A DNA stretch of 11,867 bases from Lutibacter sp. UBA4458. Its GTDB lineage: Bacteria > Bacteroidota > Bacteroidia > Flavobacteriales > Flavobacteriaceae. Of this stretch, positions 1-6,738 are shown one piece after another. The notes below the pieces were generated by a model that worked only from the letters and a program-made list of their open reading frames with translations, did not search any database and was not told where the DNA came from. Each line of letters opens with the position of its first letter. Position 1 is the stretch's first letter. The DNA lies in contig DGOU01000179.1 in NCBI GenBank assembly GCA_002390165.1, forward strand, positions 9,289 to 21,155, read 5' to 3'. A program made the translations under genes and the position numbers.

Positions 1-494
1 GTTAAGGCAGATGAATTGGTAATATTTTTAACCTTATCAAATAGTACATCATATCGCAAACCCATAGAAAAATTACCAGTAACATATTCAATTCCAAAAT
101 ATAAGGAGTTTTGCCATTGAGAAATAGTATAAACATTTGTATATTTTTGATTAATCTTTAAATTTTCATATTCCGTAGATAATTGCAGGTAATTAATAGG
201 TTTATATAAAGCAAGAATACTTCCTCCATAAAGGTTTGTTCTAGACTTTCCAACAGATTTGTTTTTTAAATAAACATAGGTAACACTTAACCCAGCACTA
301 AACTGGTCAGAAAAATTATAAATCGCACTAGGGGAAAGAGAAAAAGAAGAATAACTATTTCCAACACCAATGTTAAATCCTCCTCCAAATTGTACATCAT
401 CCATAAATTTATGTTTATCTAATTCAGAATTTTGACTAAATAAATTTAAATGAATAAACATTAATATTAACAATAAATAGAAAGTTTTAAGCAT
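1..494 (-). CDS. Secreted, probable outer-membrane beta-barrel protein (C-terminus outside the window)
   Basis: Partial gene read from the complementary strand. It has an ATG at 494-492 and no stop in 164 codons. Residues 1 to about 20 (MLKTFYLLLILMFIHLNLFS) form a signal peptide, followed by QNSELDK, a cleavage context with Gln at +1 that is common in Bacteroidetes. The mature part starts with a Gly-rich segment (DDVQFGGGFNIGVGNSYSSF) and continues as alternating strands rich in Tyr, Phe, Ser and Asn, such as LSPSAIYNFSDQFSAGLSVTY, with a repeated spacing of aromatic girdle residues. This is the pattern of a small outer-membrane beta-barrel. From memory, relatives in flavobacterial genomes are sometimes misnamed alpha-ketoglutarate decarboxylase; nothing here supports such an enzyme. 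Its ligand or role cannot be told. No consensus promoter was found between it and the tRNA gene that points away from it. Confidence 0.75.
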   Translation of the reverse strand, partial: MLKTFYLLLILMFIHLNLFSQNSELDKHKFMDDVQFGGGFNIGVGNSYSSFSLSPSAIYNFSDQFSAGLSVTYVYLKNKSVGKSRTNLYGGSILALYKPINYLQLSTEYENLKINQKYTNVYTISQWQNSLYFGIEYVTGNFSMGLRYDVLFDKVKNITNSSAL

Positions 495-552
495 GTTAAC
501 TAATTTTGGCTAAGGTAAATAATTAATTAAAAATATTTTTATGAAATAAATA

Positions 553-583
553 TTGTACATAAATTAAATATATGTTATTTTTG
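553..583 (+). promoter_or_regulatory. Bacteroidetes-type promoter of the tRNA gene
   Basis: The -7 element TATTTTTG (576-583) fits TAnnTTTG exactly. A TTG at 553-555 lies 20 bases upstream, matching the usual -33 element spacing. Transcription would start near 587-590, a few bases before the mature tRNA 5' end at 596. Confidence 0.6.
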
Positions 584-595
584 CACCCAGTTTTA

Positions 596-669
596 GGTCC
601 CATAGCTCAGCTGGTTAGAGCATCTGACTCATAATCAGAGGGTCCTAGGTTCGAGCCCTAGTGGGACCA
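596..669 (+). tRNA. tRNA with CAT anticodon (Ile2 or elongator Met)
   Basis: A full cloverleaf can be drawn. The acceptor stem pairs 596-602 with 662-668, with discriminator A at 669. The D stem is 605-608 with 618-621. The anticodon stem is 623-627 with 635-639, around loop CTCATAA, giving anticodon CAT at 630-632. The T stem is 645-649 with 657-661, around TTCGAGC. The 3' CCA is not encoded. A CAT anticodon can mean initiator Met, elongator Met or the lysidine-modified Ile2. The fully paired 1:72 end argues against an initiator. C4-G69 and C5-G68 match the pairs known to favour TilS recognition in E. coli, so Ile2 is somewhat preferred, but this is inference. Confidence 0.96.
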
Positions 670-677
670 CAATTAAT

Positions 678-707
678 AAAAAGCTTTGTAGATATACAAG
701 GCTTTTT
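678..707 (+). terminator. Intrinsic terminator after the tRNA gene
   Basis: A 13-bp stem pairs 678-690 with 695-707 around loop GATA, with one G.T wobble, and runs into a T tract (703-709). It begins 9 bases after the tRNA 3' end. The A-rich left arm could also work on the other strand. Confidence 0.85.
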
Positions 708-751
708 TTATTAAGTTATTTTTTTTACAAACCTAAAATTACTAACGGTTT

Positions 752-782
752 TTTGGTGGTTTAAAAATTAATTGTAAATTTG
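752..782 (+). promoter_or_regulatory. Consensus promoter directly upstream of the small ORF at 791
   Basis: TTTG at 752-755, 19 intervening bases, then TAAATTTG at 775-782: an exact match to the Bacteroidetes -33/-7 pair with ideal spacing. The expected transcription start (about 785-790) falls at or just before the ATG at 791, leaving almost no leader. Confidence 0.7.
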
Positions 783-790
783 TTGTTAAA

Positions 791-1057
791 ATGTTTATTA
801 AAATTGTTTGTAAAACAATTATTAGCAAATTAAATAACCCCTTTAAAAAAATATTTTTGAAACCCCATTTCCAAAATAGATTTAGATTGTTAATTGTAAG
901 CGTCTGCTTTTTATTTATAAGTATATCTGCTTATTCATATAAAGTACCACCGCCTCCAGCACCACCACCTAATCCTGGTTTGCCAATTGACGGAGGTATT
1001 GCTTATTTATTAGTTGCAGGAGCAGCTTATGGAATATCCAAATTAAAAAAGAGCTAG
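791..1057 (+). CDS. Small Pro-rich membrane protein with a PIDGG/TM/Lys C-terminal tail (PID-CTERM-like)
   Basis: An 88-residue protein. A basic N-terminal stretch (1-32) precedes a hydrophobic segment (about 33-49) ending in SAYS, which looks like a signal peptide with an unusually long n-region. After it come a polyproline run (53-62, VPPPPAPPP), the motif NPGLPIDGG (61-69), a second hydrophobic segment (70-82, AYLLVAGAAYGI) and a basic end (KLKKS). A short motif, one membrane helix and terminal Lys/Arg is the layout of exosortase-type C-terminal sorting tails. I recall small flavobacterial proteins with this PID motif being called PID-CTERM and linked to exosortase XrtF, but no exosortase gene is in the window. 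Hardly any mature protein lies between the two signals. No in-frame ATG offers a shorter start. A consensus promoter lies just upstream. The stop codon abuts the stop of the convergent riboflavin synthase gene. Function is unknown. Confidence 0.8.
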   Translation: MFIKIVCKTIISKLNNPFKKIFLKPHFQNRFRLLIVSVCFLFISISAYSYKVPPPPAPPPNPGLPIDGGIAYLLVAGAAYGISKLKKS

Positions 1058-1642
1058 TTATTTTTCTAATAATTTTGCTACATATTTTCCAATAACGTCA
1101 AATTCTAAATTAACTTTTGAGCCAATTTTAAAGGTGTGAAAATTAGTGTTTTCAAAAGTGTAAGGAATTATTGCCACAGAAAAACTGTTCTTTTTTGAAT
1201 TAACAACGGTTAAACTAACACCATTAATAGTAATAGAACCTTTTTCAATAGTAATATTTTGTTTTAAAGTATCGTAGTCAAAAGTATAAATCCAGCTTCC
1301 ATTTTCATCTTCAATATTAATACAGGTAGCTATTTGATCTACATGACCTTGTACAATATGTCCGTCTAACCGTTCTCCTAATTTCATAGCGCGTTCTAAA
1401 TTAATTTTATCACCAACTTTTAAAAAGCGCATATTAGATTTTTCTAAAGTTTCTTTTATTGCAGTTACCGTATAATTTTCTCCTTCAATTTTAACAATGG
1501 TTAAGCAAACCCCATTATGAGAAATACTTTGATCAATTTTTAATTCCGGCGTAAAATCACTTTTAATGGTGAAATGAAAATTTTCATTTTCTTGTTCAAT
1601 CGCCGTAATTTCTCCTAGATTTTCAATAATACCTGTAAACAT
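1058..1642 (-). CDS. ribE: Riboflavin synthase, alpha chain
   Basis: Catalyses dismutation of two 6,7-dimethyl-8-ribityllumazine molecules into riboflavin and a pyrimidinedione, the last step of riboflavin synthesis, in the cytoplasm. The 194 residues match the usual family length of about 195-215. Two tandem lumazine-binding barrels are visible. The N-terminal one opens with the hallmark MFTGIIE and carries SHNGVCLTIV (41-50). The C-terminal one starts near GERLDGHIVQGHVDQ (89-103) and carries the matching GSITINGVSLTVV (135-147). The ending ...DVIGKYVAKLLEK is typical of the C-terminal trimerisation helix. It is transcribed leftward, divergent from pdxA with a 61-base spacer. Its stop codon is directly adjacent to that of the convergent small ORF, so no space is left for a private terminator. 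No FMN riboswitch-like leader is visible in the short upstream region. The gene is also named ribC in some genera. Confidence 0.97.
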   Translation of the reverse strand: MFTGIIENLGEITAIEQENENFHFTIKSDFTPELKIDQSISHNGVCLTIVKIEGENYTVTAIKETLEKSNMRFLKVGDKINLERAMKLGERLDGHIVQGHVDQIATCINIEDENGSWIYTFDYDTLKQNITIEKGSITINGVSLTVVNSKKNSFSVAIIPYTFENTNFHTFKIGSKVNLEFDVIGKYVAKLLEK

Positions 1643-1648
1643 ATTTTT

Positions 1649-1663
1649 ATCAATTTAATTGAT
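1649..1663. repeat. 15-base palindrome in the ribE/pdxA divergent spacer
   Basis: ATCAATT-T-AATTGAT is a perfect 7-bp inverted repeat about one central base. It starts 6 bases upstream of the ribE ATG and lies just before the proposed pdxA -33 element. The position suits an operator for a dimeric regulator, but in such A+T-rich DNA chance is a real alternative. Confidence 0.35.
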
Positions 1664-1667
1664 TACT

Positions 1668-1700
1668 TTTGAAGTGTAAAAATAAGTATAATTAACTTTA
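1668..1700 (+). promoter_or_regulatory. Probable pdxA promoter
   Basis: TTTG at 1668-1671, 21 bases, then TAACTTTA at 1693-1700, one base off the TAnnTTTG consensus. The ATG at 1704 is only 3 bases beyond the -7 element, so transcription would begin at or within the start codon. Confidence 0.45.
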
Positions 1701-1703
1701 TTT

Positions 1704-2747
1704 ATGAATAAAATTGAAAAAATAAAAGTAGGAATTTCTATAGGAGATTGTAATGGTGTTGGGATCGAAATTATTCTGAAAACGTTTTTAGATAAACGAA
1801 TGTTAGATTTTTGTACTCCTATTATATTTGGTAATACAAAATTAATATCCACATATAAAAAAGATTTACATTTAGATGTACAGTTTAATGGAATTAAATA
1901 TGCAGATAAGGCACTAAATGGTAAATTAAATATTTTAAATGTTTGGAATGAAGAAATACCTGTTGAAATAGGTAAACCTACAAAAATAGCTGGCGAATTT
2001 GCATTTAAGTCTTTAGAATCAGCAACAAACGCTTTAAATAGAGGAGTAATTGATGTTTTGGTAACCGCACCTATAAATAAAGATAATATACAGTCTGAAA
2101 GTTTTCAATTTCCAGGACATACGGAATATTTAGAGTATAAACTAAATGGAGAAAGTTTAATGATTTTAATGACAGATGAACTTAAAATTGGTTTAATAAC
2201 AGGGCACATACCAATTTCAAAAGTATCAGAAACTATTACGCCAGAATTAATTACAAATAAAGTAGAAAATTTATATACAACTTTGGTTCAAGATTTTGCT
2301 ATTTCTAAGCCTAAAATTGCTGTTTTAGGTTTGAATCCACATTGTGGAGATCACGGAGTTATTGGATTAGAAGACGATGAAATTATAAAACCAACCATAG
2401 ATAAAATCCAAGAAACAGGTAAATTAGTTTATGGGCCTTTTGCAGCAGATAGTTTTTTTGGCTCAGAAAGCTATAAAAACTTTGATGCAATTTTAGCGAT
2501 GTATCATGATCAAGGTTTAGCACCGTTTAAAACTTTATCTTTTGGAGAAGGAGTGAATTATACTGCTGGGTTAGATAAAATAAGAACTTCACCAGACCAT
2601 GGTACAGCTTATAATATTGCAGGCAAGGGAATTGCAAGTGTTAGTTCCTTTAAAGAAGCTATTTTTACAGCAGTTAAAATTTATAAAACACGTAAAGAAT
2701 ATCGTTCTTTAACCGAAAACGTATTAAAAACAGCTGAAAAAAAATAA
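1704..2747 (+). CDS. pdxA: 4-hydroxythreonine-4-phosphate dehydrogenase (PdxA)
   Basis: NAD-dependent oxidation and decarboxylation of 4-phosphohydroxy-L-threonine, feeding the DXP-dependent vitamin B6 (pyridoxine 5'-phosphate) pathway together with PdxJ, which is not in this window. It is a cytoplasmic dimer. At 347 residues it is slightly longer than the E. coli enzyme. Family motifs are intact: GDCNGVGIE (14-22), substrate-binding PGHTE (137-141), the three metal-binding histidine regions ITGH (165-168), NPHCGDHG (211-218) and YHDQGLAPFK (267-276), and RTSPDHGTAY (294-303). The N-terminal MNKIEKIKVGISIGD aligns with the normal start of the family, which supports the ATG chosen. It is divergent from ribE and followed by a 79-base spacer with a separate promoter for the next gene, so it is probably transcribed alone. 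Confidence 0.97.
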   Translation: MNKIEKIKVGISIGDCNGVGIEIILKTFLDKRMLDFCTPIIFGNTKLISTYKKDLHLDVQFNGIKYADKALNGKLNILNVWNEEIPVEIGKPTKIAGEFAFKSLESATNALNRGVIDVLVTAPINKDNIQSESFQFPGHTEYLEYKLNGESLMILMTDELKIGLITGHIPISKVSETITPELITNKVENLYTTLVQDFAISKPKIAVLGLNPHCGDHGVIGLEDDEIIKPTIDKIQETGKLVYGPFAADSFFGSESYKNFDAILAMYHDQGLAPFKTLSFGEGVNYTAGLDKIRTSPDHGTAYNIAGKGIASVSSFKEAIFTAVKIYKTRKEYRSLTENVLKTAEKK

Positions 2748-2796
2748 AATAAATAAATTTCTCGAATATAATATAGAAATTAGTTTAATAATTTTA

Positions 2797-2804
2797 TATC
2801 TTTG
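2797..2804 (+). promoter_or_regulatory. -7 element of the yceD-rpmF promoter
   Basis: TATCTTTG matches TAnnTTTG exactly and lies 22 bases before the ATG at 2827. No clear TTG -33 element at the normal distance was seen, so the promoter call rests on the -7 element and its position. Confidence 0.55.
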
Positions 2805-2826
2805 CACGCTCAAATTGAAGATCTAA

Positions 2827-3387
2827 ATGAAAGATTTAAAAGACTTTGACATTTCTTTTATTGGTTTAAAAGACGGATTACATCAATTTGATTATTTAAT
2901 TGAAAAAAAGTTCTTTGATTTTTTTAACTACGATGAATTAAATGATTCAAATATAATAGTAAAGCTAAATTTTTTTAAAAAAGCAACTATGTTTGAATTG
3001 ATTTTTTCATTTTCAGGATGGGTAGAAGTAGCTTGTGATATAACCAATGAATTATACCATCAGCCAATTAAATCAGAATCCGAATTAATTGTAAAATTTG
3101 GAGAAACCTTTAATAATGAAAATGAAGAATTACTAATAATTCCGCATAGTGAATTTAAGATAAATGTTGCCCAATATATTTATGAATCTATTGTGTTAAC
3201 TTTACCTTTAAAACGAATTCATCCAGGTGTGGTAGACGGCACTTTAAAATCGGAAATTTTAGATAAGTTAAAAGAATTAGAACCAAAAGAATTAAAAGAT
3301 AAAAAAGACATTAAGGATATTGATCCTAGATGGAATAAATTAAAGAATATACTAATAGATAAAAATACAAGTAATGGCACATCCTAA
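2827..3387 (+). CDS. YceD/DUF177 family protein, coupled to rpmF
   Basis: A 186-residue cytoplasmic protein of the DUF177 (YceD) family. Family members are linked to ribosomal large-subunit or 23S rRNA accumulation and almost always precede rpmF. The supports are the position directly before L32, the central segment [18 protein letters not shown] (64-81), where many relatives have a C-x2-C-like motif and this one keeps only C70, and the diagnostic C-terminal [12 protein letters not shown] (165-176, compare DPRxxxL in the family). A charged Lys/Glu-rich stretch (about 145-163) separates the core from that end. The 3' end overlaps rpmF by 14 bases in another frame, which suggests translational coupling. 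The exact molecular role of the Bacteroidetes branch is not known to me. Confidence 0.88.
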   Translation: MKDLKDFDISFIGLKDGLHQFDYLIEKKFFDFFNYDELNDSNIIVKLNFFKKATMFELIFSFSGWVEVACDITNELYHQPIKSESELIVKFGETFNNENEELLIIPHSEFKINVAQYIYESIVLTLPLKRIHPGVVDGTLKSEILDKLKELEPKELKDKKDIKDIDPRWNKLKNILIDKNTSNGTS

Positions 3388-3568
3388 AAGAAAAATATCA
3401 AAAACCAGAAGAGATAAAAGAAGAACGCATTACAAAGCTGTTGCACCTCAAGTAGCTGTTGACCCAACTACCGGAGAAGCTCACTTGTATCACAGAGCAC
3501 ATTGGCATGAAGGTAAATTATATTACCGCGGTCAAATAGTTATTGATTCTGAAGAAAACATAGCTTAA
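3374..3568 (+). CDS. rpmF: 50S ribosomal protein L32
   Basis: A 64-residue basic ribosomal protein, the normal length for L32. The N-terminus [22 protein letters not shown] (1-22) is the classic L32 signature with its Arg/Lys-rich extension that threads into 23S rRNA. The C-terminal part ([25 protein letters not shown]) sits where many L32 proteins hold a CxxC...CxxC zinc ribbon. This protein has no cysteine at all, so it is a zinc-free form. The start overlaps the end of the YceD gene. The stop is embedded in the left arm of a hairpin and is followed by a terminator-like hairpin, so this pair may be a transcription unit partly separated from fabH. Confidence 0.98.
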   Translation: MAHPKRKISKTRRDKRRTHYKAVAPQVAVDPTTGEAHLYHRAHWHEGKLYYRGQIVIDSEENIA

Positions 3569-3585
3569 TAAATTTTTTTATTAAG
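3564..3585 (+). repeat. 9-bp hairpin over the rpmF stop codon
   Basis: CTTAATAAA (3564-3572) pairs perfectly with TTTATTAAG (3577-3585) around TTTT. The TAA stop of rpmF (3566-3568) is in the left arm. It is A+T-rich and weak on its own, but lies 3 bases from a stronger hairpin. Possible roles are 3'-end stabilisation or an alternative fold. Confidence 0.4.
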
Positions 3586-3588
3586 GTT

Positions 3589-3617
3589 AAAAAACTCTCA
3601 CCTTGAGGGTTTTTTTT
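3589..3617 (+). terminator. Intrinsic terminator between rpmF and fabH
   Basis: Left arm 3589-3600 (six A, then CTCTCA) pairs with 3604-3615 (TGAGGG, then T run) around CCT, with one G.T wobble, and continues into a T tract to 3617. It should stop or attenuate rpmF transcription before fabH, 103 bases downstream. Confidence 0.8.
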
Positions 3618-3719
3618 ATTTTTAACATTTAATATGGCTAAAAAAATGACGAAAGTCGTAATTAAATCAAAATAAATTTCATTACTTTGAAACAATTTTT
3701 TTAGTAATAATAATCAATT

Positions 3720-4715
3720 ATGAAAAAAATCACAGCAGTAATAACAGCAGTAGGCAAATATGTTCCAGATTTTGTTTTAACAAACACAATGTTAGAAAAA
3801 ATGGTAGATACCAATGATGACTGGATTACTTCAAGAACTGGAATAAAAGAGCGTAGAATATTAAAAGAAGAAGGTAAAGGAACTTCCTATATGGCCATAA
3901 AGGCAGCGAAACAACTTTTAGAAAAAAAGAATTTAGATCCAAAAGAAATTGATTTGGTTATTGTTTCTACGGCAACTCCAGATATGCAAGCCGCCTCAAC
4001 CGCAGTTTATACAGCAACACAGATAGGTGCAACTAATGCTTTTGGTTTCGATTTAGAAGCCGCATGTTCAAGCTTTTTGTACGGCATGTCTGTTGCATCA
4101 AGTTATATTGAATCTGGAAGGTATAAAAAAGTATTATTAATTGGAGCAGATAAATGCTCTTCTATGATTGATTATACCGATAGAGCAACTTGTATTATTT
4201 TTGGAGATGGAGCAGGAGCGGTTCTATTTGAACCAAATGAAGAAGGATTAGGATTACAAGACGAAATTTTAAAAAGTGATGGTGTAGGAAGGGACTTTTT
4301 ACAAGTTAAAGCAGGAGGGTCTCTACATAGAATAACTAAAGAAGCTATTGATAAAGGCGAACAATTTGTATTTCAAGATGGTAAAACTGTATTTAAAAAT
4401 GCTGTTTTTAATATGGCAGATGTTACAGTTAAAATATTAGAAAGAAATAATTTAACAAACCAAGATTTAAATTGGTTAGCAGCACATCAAGCAAATAAGC
4501 GAATTGTTGACGCAACCGCTAATAGAATTAGTTTAGAAAGTTCTAAAGTAATGATGAATATTGAAAAATATGGGAACACAACTTCCGCAACTATTCCATT
4601 ATTACTTGCTGATTACGAAAAACAGATTAAAAAGGGAGATAATATAATTTTTGCTTCTTTTGGAGGTGGCTTCACTTGGGGAGCTATTTATTATAAATGG
4701 GGCTATAATTCTTAA
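3720..4715 (+). CDS. fabH: 3-oxoacyl-ACP synthase III (FabH)
   Basis: Condenses an acyl-CoA primer with malonyl-ACP to start type II fatty acid synthesis, in the cytoplasm. At 331 residues it has the usual length. The thiolase-fold catalytic triad is intact: Cys116 in DLEAACSSFLYG, His256 in AAHQANKRI and Asn286 in YGNTTSATIP. The N-terminal DDWITSRTGIKERR (33-46) and the C-terminal FASFGGGFTWGAIYYKW (311-327) are further family marks. Members of the Bacteroidetes make much branched-chain fatty acid, so a branched primer is likely but cannot be read from the sequence. It follows a terminator-like hairpin. A weak -7-like TTACTTTG (3682-3689) about 30 bases upstream might provide a separate start. 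It is probably co-transcribed with accB, 27 bases downstream. Confidence 0.97.
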   Translation: MKKITAVITAVGKYVPDFVLTNTMLEKMVDTNDDWITSRTGIKERRILKEEGKGTSYMAIKAAKQLLEKKNLDPKEIDLVIVSTATPDMQAASTAVYTATQIGATNAFGFDLEAACSSFLYGMSVASSYIESGRYKKVLLIGADKCSSMIDYTDRATCIIFGDGAGAVLFEPNEEGLGLQDEILKSDGVGRDFLQVKAGGSLHRITKEAIDKGEQFVFQDGKTVFKNAVFNMADVTVKILERNNLTNQDLNWLAAHQANKRIVDATANRISLESSKVMMNIEKYGNTTSATIPLLLADYEKQIKKGDNIIFASFGGGFTWGAIYYKWGYNS

Positions 4716-4742
4716 AATATTAATAACTAACACCAAACGGAT

Positions 4743-5225
4743 ATGGATTTAAAAGATATTCAAAATCTAATAAAATTTGTTGCAAAATCTGGAGCAAACG
4801 AAGTAAAATTAGAAATGGAAGATATAAAAATCACCATTAAAACAGGCTCAGAAAAAACAGAAACTACTATTGTTCAGCAAGCACCAATGGGGATGCCTCA
4901 AATGCCAATGGGAACACCTGTAGCTCAAGCGCCTGTAGAAACATCAAAACCAGTTGAAGACTCTACAAAAGAAGATACTTCAAAATACATTGAAATAACC
5001 TCACCAATTATTGGTACTTTTTATAGAAAACCATCGCCAGATAAACCAGTATTTGTTGAAGTCGGAGATATTGTAAGTGAAGACTCTATTGTTTGTATTG
5101 TAGAAGCTATGAAACTTTTTAATGAGATTGAATCTGAAGTTTCTGGTAAAATTGTTAAAGTTTTAGTGGAAGATGGAACACCCGTAGAATTTGGTCAACC
5201 AATATTTTTAGTAGAACCAGTATAA
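4743..5225 (+). CDS. accB: Biotin carboxyl carrier protein of acetyl-CoA carboxylase (AccB)
   Basis: Carries CO2 on biotin between the biotin carboxylase and carboxyltransferase halves of acetyl-CoA carboxylase. Its 160 residues are close to the E. coli protein. Three parts are visible: an N-terminal helical domain (1-35, MDLKDIQNLIKFVAKSGANEVKLEM), a flexible linker rich in Pro, Met, Gln and Ala (about 46-70, with MPQMPMGTPVAQAP), and a C-terminal biotinyl domain (81-160) with the biotin motif VEAMKLFNEIE, in which Lys124 is the biotinylated residue. The segment SPIIGTFYRKPSPDKPVFVEVGD (87-109) is the bacterial AccB 'thumb' region. It sits 27 bases after fabH and before accC, with a perfect inverted repeat starting at its stop codon. 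Confidence 0.97.
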   Translation: MDLKDIQNLIKFVAKSGANEVKLEMEDIKITIKTGSEKTETTIVQQAPMGMPQMPMGTPVAQAPVETSKPVEDSTKEDTSKYIEITSPIIGTFYRKPSPDKPVFVEVGDIVSEDSIVCIVEAMKLFNEIESEVSGKIVKVLVEDGTPVEFGQPIFLVEPV

Positions 5226-5260
5226 TGTTAAATCCAGACTTTAATAAGTTTTAACATTAT
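5222..5260. repeat. 11-bp perfect inverted repeat between accB and accC
   Basis: ATAATGTTAAA (5222-5232) and TTTAACATTAT (5250-5260) are exact inverted copies 17 bases apart, and the left arm includes the accB stop codon. There is no following T tract, so it is not a normal terminator. It could be an mRNA hairpin that tunes the AccB:AccC ratio, or an operator. Confidence 0.5.
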
Positions 5261-5291
5261 TATTTATTAAACTTTGAAACTTACAAATAGT

Positions 5292-6653
5292 ATGTTTAAA
5301 AAAATATTAATAGCTAACAGAGGTGAAATAGCTTTACGAATTATTAGAACATGTAAAGAAATTGGCATAAAAACAGTTGCGGTTTATTCCACTGCTGATG
5401 CAGATAGTTTACATGTTAGATTTGCGGATGAAGCAATATGTATAGGACCTGCACCAAGTAGTGAGTCTTACCTAAAAATGACTGCTATTTTTACTGCAGC
5501 TGAAATTACCAATGCTGATGCTATTCATCCTGGATATGGATTTTTAGCAGAAAATGCTAAATTCTCTAAATTGTGCGATGAATATGGCATTAAATTTATT
5601 GGCGCTTCGGAAGATATGATTAATAAGATGGGAGATAAAGCATCTGCCAGAGAAACAATGAAAGCTGCTGGAGTTCCTACAATTCCAGGATCAGATGGTT
5701 TATTAGAATCTTTTGAAGAAGCAGAAAAACTAGCAGATAAAATGACTTATCCAGTAATGCTAAAAGCTACTGCTGGAGGAGGAGGTAAAGGAATGCGTGA
5801 AGTTTGGAAAAAAGAAGATTTAAAAAATGCTTGGGATGCAGCTAGGCAAGAAGCATTCGCTTGTTTTGGAAATGATGGAATGTATTTAGAAAAGTTAATT
5901 GAAGAACCTCGTCATATTGAAATTCAAGTAATAGGAGATTCTTTTGGTAAAGCTTGTCATTTATCGGAACGTGATTGTTCTATCCAACGTCGTCATCAAA
6001 AATTAACCGAAGAAGCCCCATCTCCTTTTATGACAGTTGCTCTTAGAAAAAAAATGGGGGAAGCTGCGGTTAGAGCTGCAGAAAGCATTGGTTATGAAGG
6101 TGCTGGAACCGTAGAATTTTTAGTAGATAAACATAAAAATTTCTATTTTATGGAAATGAATACTAGAATTCAAGTGGAACATCCAATTACTGAGCAAGTA
6201 ATAGATTACGATTTAATTTATGAACAAATTAAAGTAGCTGCTGGAATACCAATTTCTGGTAAAAATTATTTACCAAAATTACATTCCATTGAGTGTAGAA
6301 TTAATGCCGAAGATCCTTTTAATAATTTTAGACCATCACCAGGAAAAATAGAAACATTGCACACACCAGGAGGTCATGGTGTTCGTATAGATACTCATGT
6401 GTACGCCGGGTATTCTATTCCTCCAAATTATGATTCAATGATTGCTAAATTAATTGTAACTGCTCAAACAAGAATAGAAGCTATCCATAAAATGCGAAGA
6501 GCTTTAGATGAGTTTGTAATTGAAGGTATTAAAACTACCATACCTTTCCATAGACAATTAATGGATAATCCAGATTATATTGCAGGAAAATATACTACTG
6601 CTTTTATGGACACTTTTGAATTGTTGCCTATAGAAGAAGAGGAAGAAGATTAA
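5292..6653 (+). CDS. accC: Biotin carboxylase subunit of acetyl-CoA carboxylase (AccC)
   Basis: ATP-dependent carboxylation of biotin on AccB with bicarbonate, the first half-reaction of acetyl-CoA carboxylase, in the cytoplasm. The 453 residues match the family. Order of parts: N-terminal domain starting [20 protein letters not shown]-grasp domain with Lys116 (GDKASARE), Lys158 and the glycine-rich loop GGGGKGM (162-168), [14 protein letters not shown] (232-245), and the catalytic segment [15 protein letters not shown] (287-301) with Arg292 and Glu296; then the C-terminal domain with ECRINAEDP (334-342). The ATG at 5292 gives the canonical N-terminus; an in-frame TTG at 5274 would add only six atypical residues. 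The protein ends in an acidic tail (IEEEEEED), slightly unusual. It follows accB by 66 bases and ends before a strong terminator. Confidence 0.97.
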   Translation: MFKKILIANRGEIALRIIRTCKEIGIKTVAVYSTADADSLHVRFADEAICIGPAPSSESYLKMTAIFTAAEITNADAIHPGYGFLAENAKFSKLCDEYGIKFIGASEDMINKMGDKASARETMKAAGVPTIPGSDGLLESFEEAEKLADKMTYPVMLKATAGGGGKGMREVWKKEDLKNAWDAARQEAFACFGNDGMYLEKLIEEPRHIEIQVIGDSFGKACHLSERDCSIQRRHQKLTEEAPSPFMTVALRKKMGEAAVRAAESIGYEGAGTVEFLVDKHKNFYFMEMNTRIQVEHPITEQVIDYDLIYEQIKVAAGIPISGKNYLPKLHSIECRINAEDPFNNFRPSPGKIETLHTPGGHGVRIDTHVYAGYSIPPNYDSMIAKLIVTAQTRIEAIHKMRRALDEFVIEGIKTTIPFHRQLMDNPDYIAGKYTTAFMDTFELLPIEEEEED

Positions 6654-6673
6654 TTTTTTTTAAAACATAAAGT

Positions 6674-6710
6674 AAAATAAAGGGTTTGGTTTCAAATCCT
6701 TTATTTTTTT
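6674..6710 (+). terminator. Intrinsic terminator after accC
   Basis: The core stem pairs 6679-6688 (AAAGGGTTTG) with 6693-6702 (CAAATCCTTT) around GTTT, with one G.T wobble. A/T pairs extend it outward to 6674-6707, and it runs into a long T tract. It closes the fabH-accB-accC unit. Confidence 0.9.
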
Positions 6711-6738
6711 TATAAATTTACCTGCAAATAAGTAGTAA

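Noticed and set aside
1643..1703. FMN riboswitch upstream of ribE
   Set aside because: The spacer is only 61 bases and lacks the conserved multi-stem FMN aptamer.
1655..1852. Leftward ORF across the ribE/pdxA spacer and the pdxA start
   Set aside because: It lies antisense to the well-supported pdxA, has low-complexity content and no recognisable domain.
5274..5291. TTG start six codons upstream for accC
   Set aside because: The extra residues MKLTNS are not part of the family N-terminus, and the ATG at 5292 gives the canonical [14 protein letters not shown] start.
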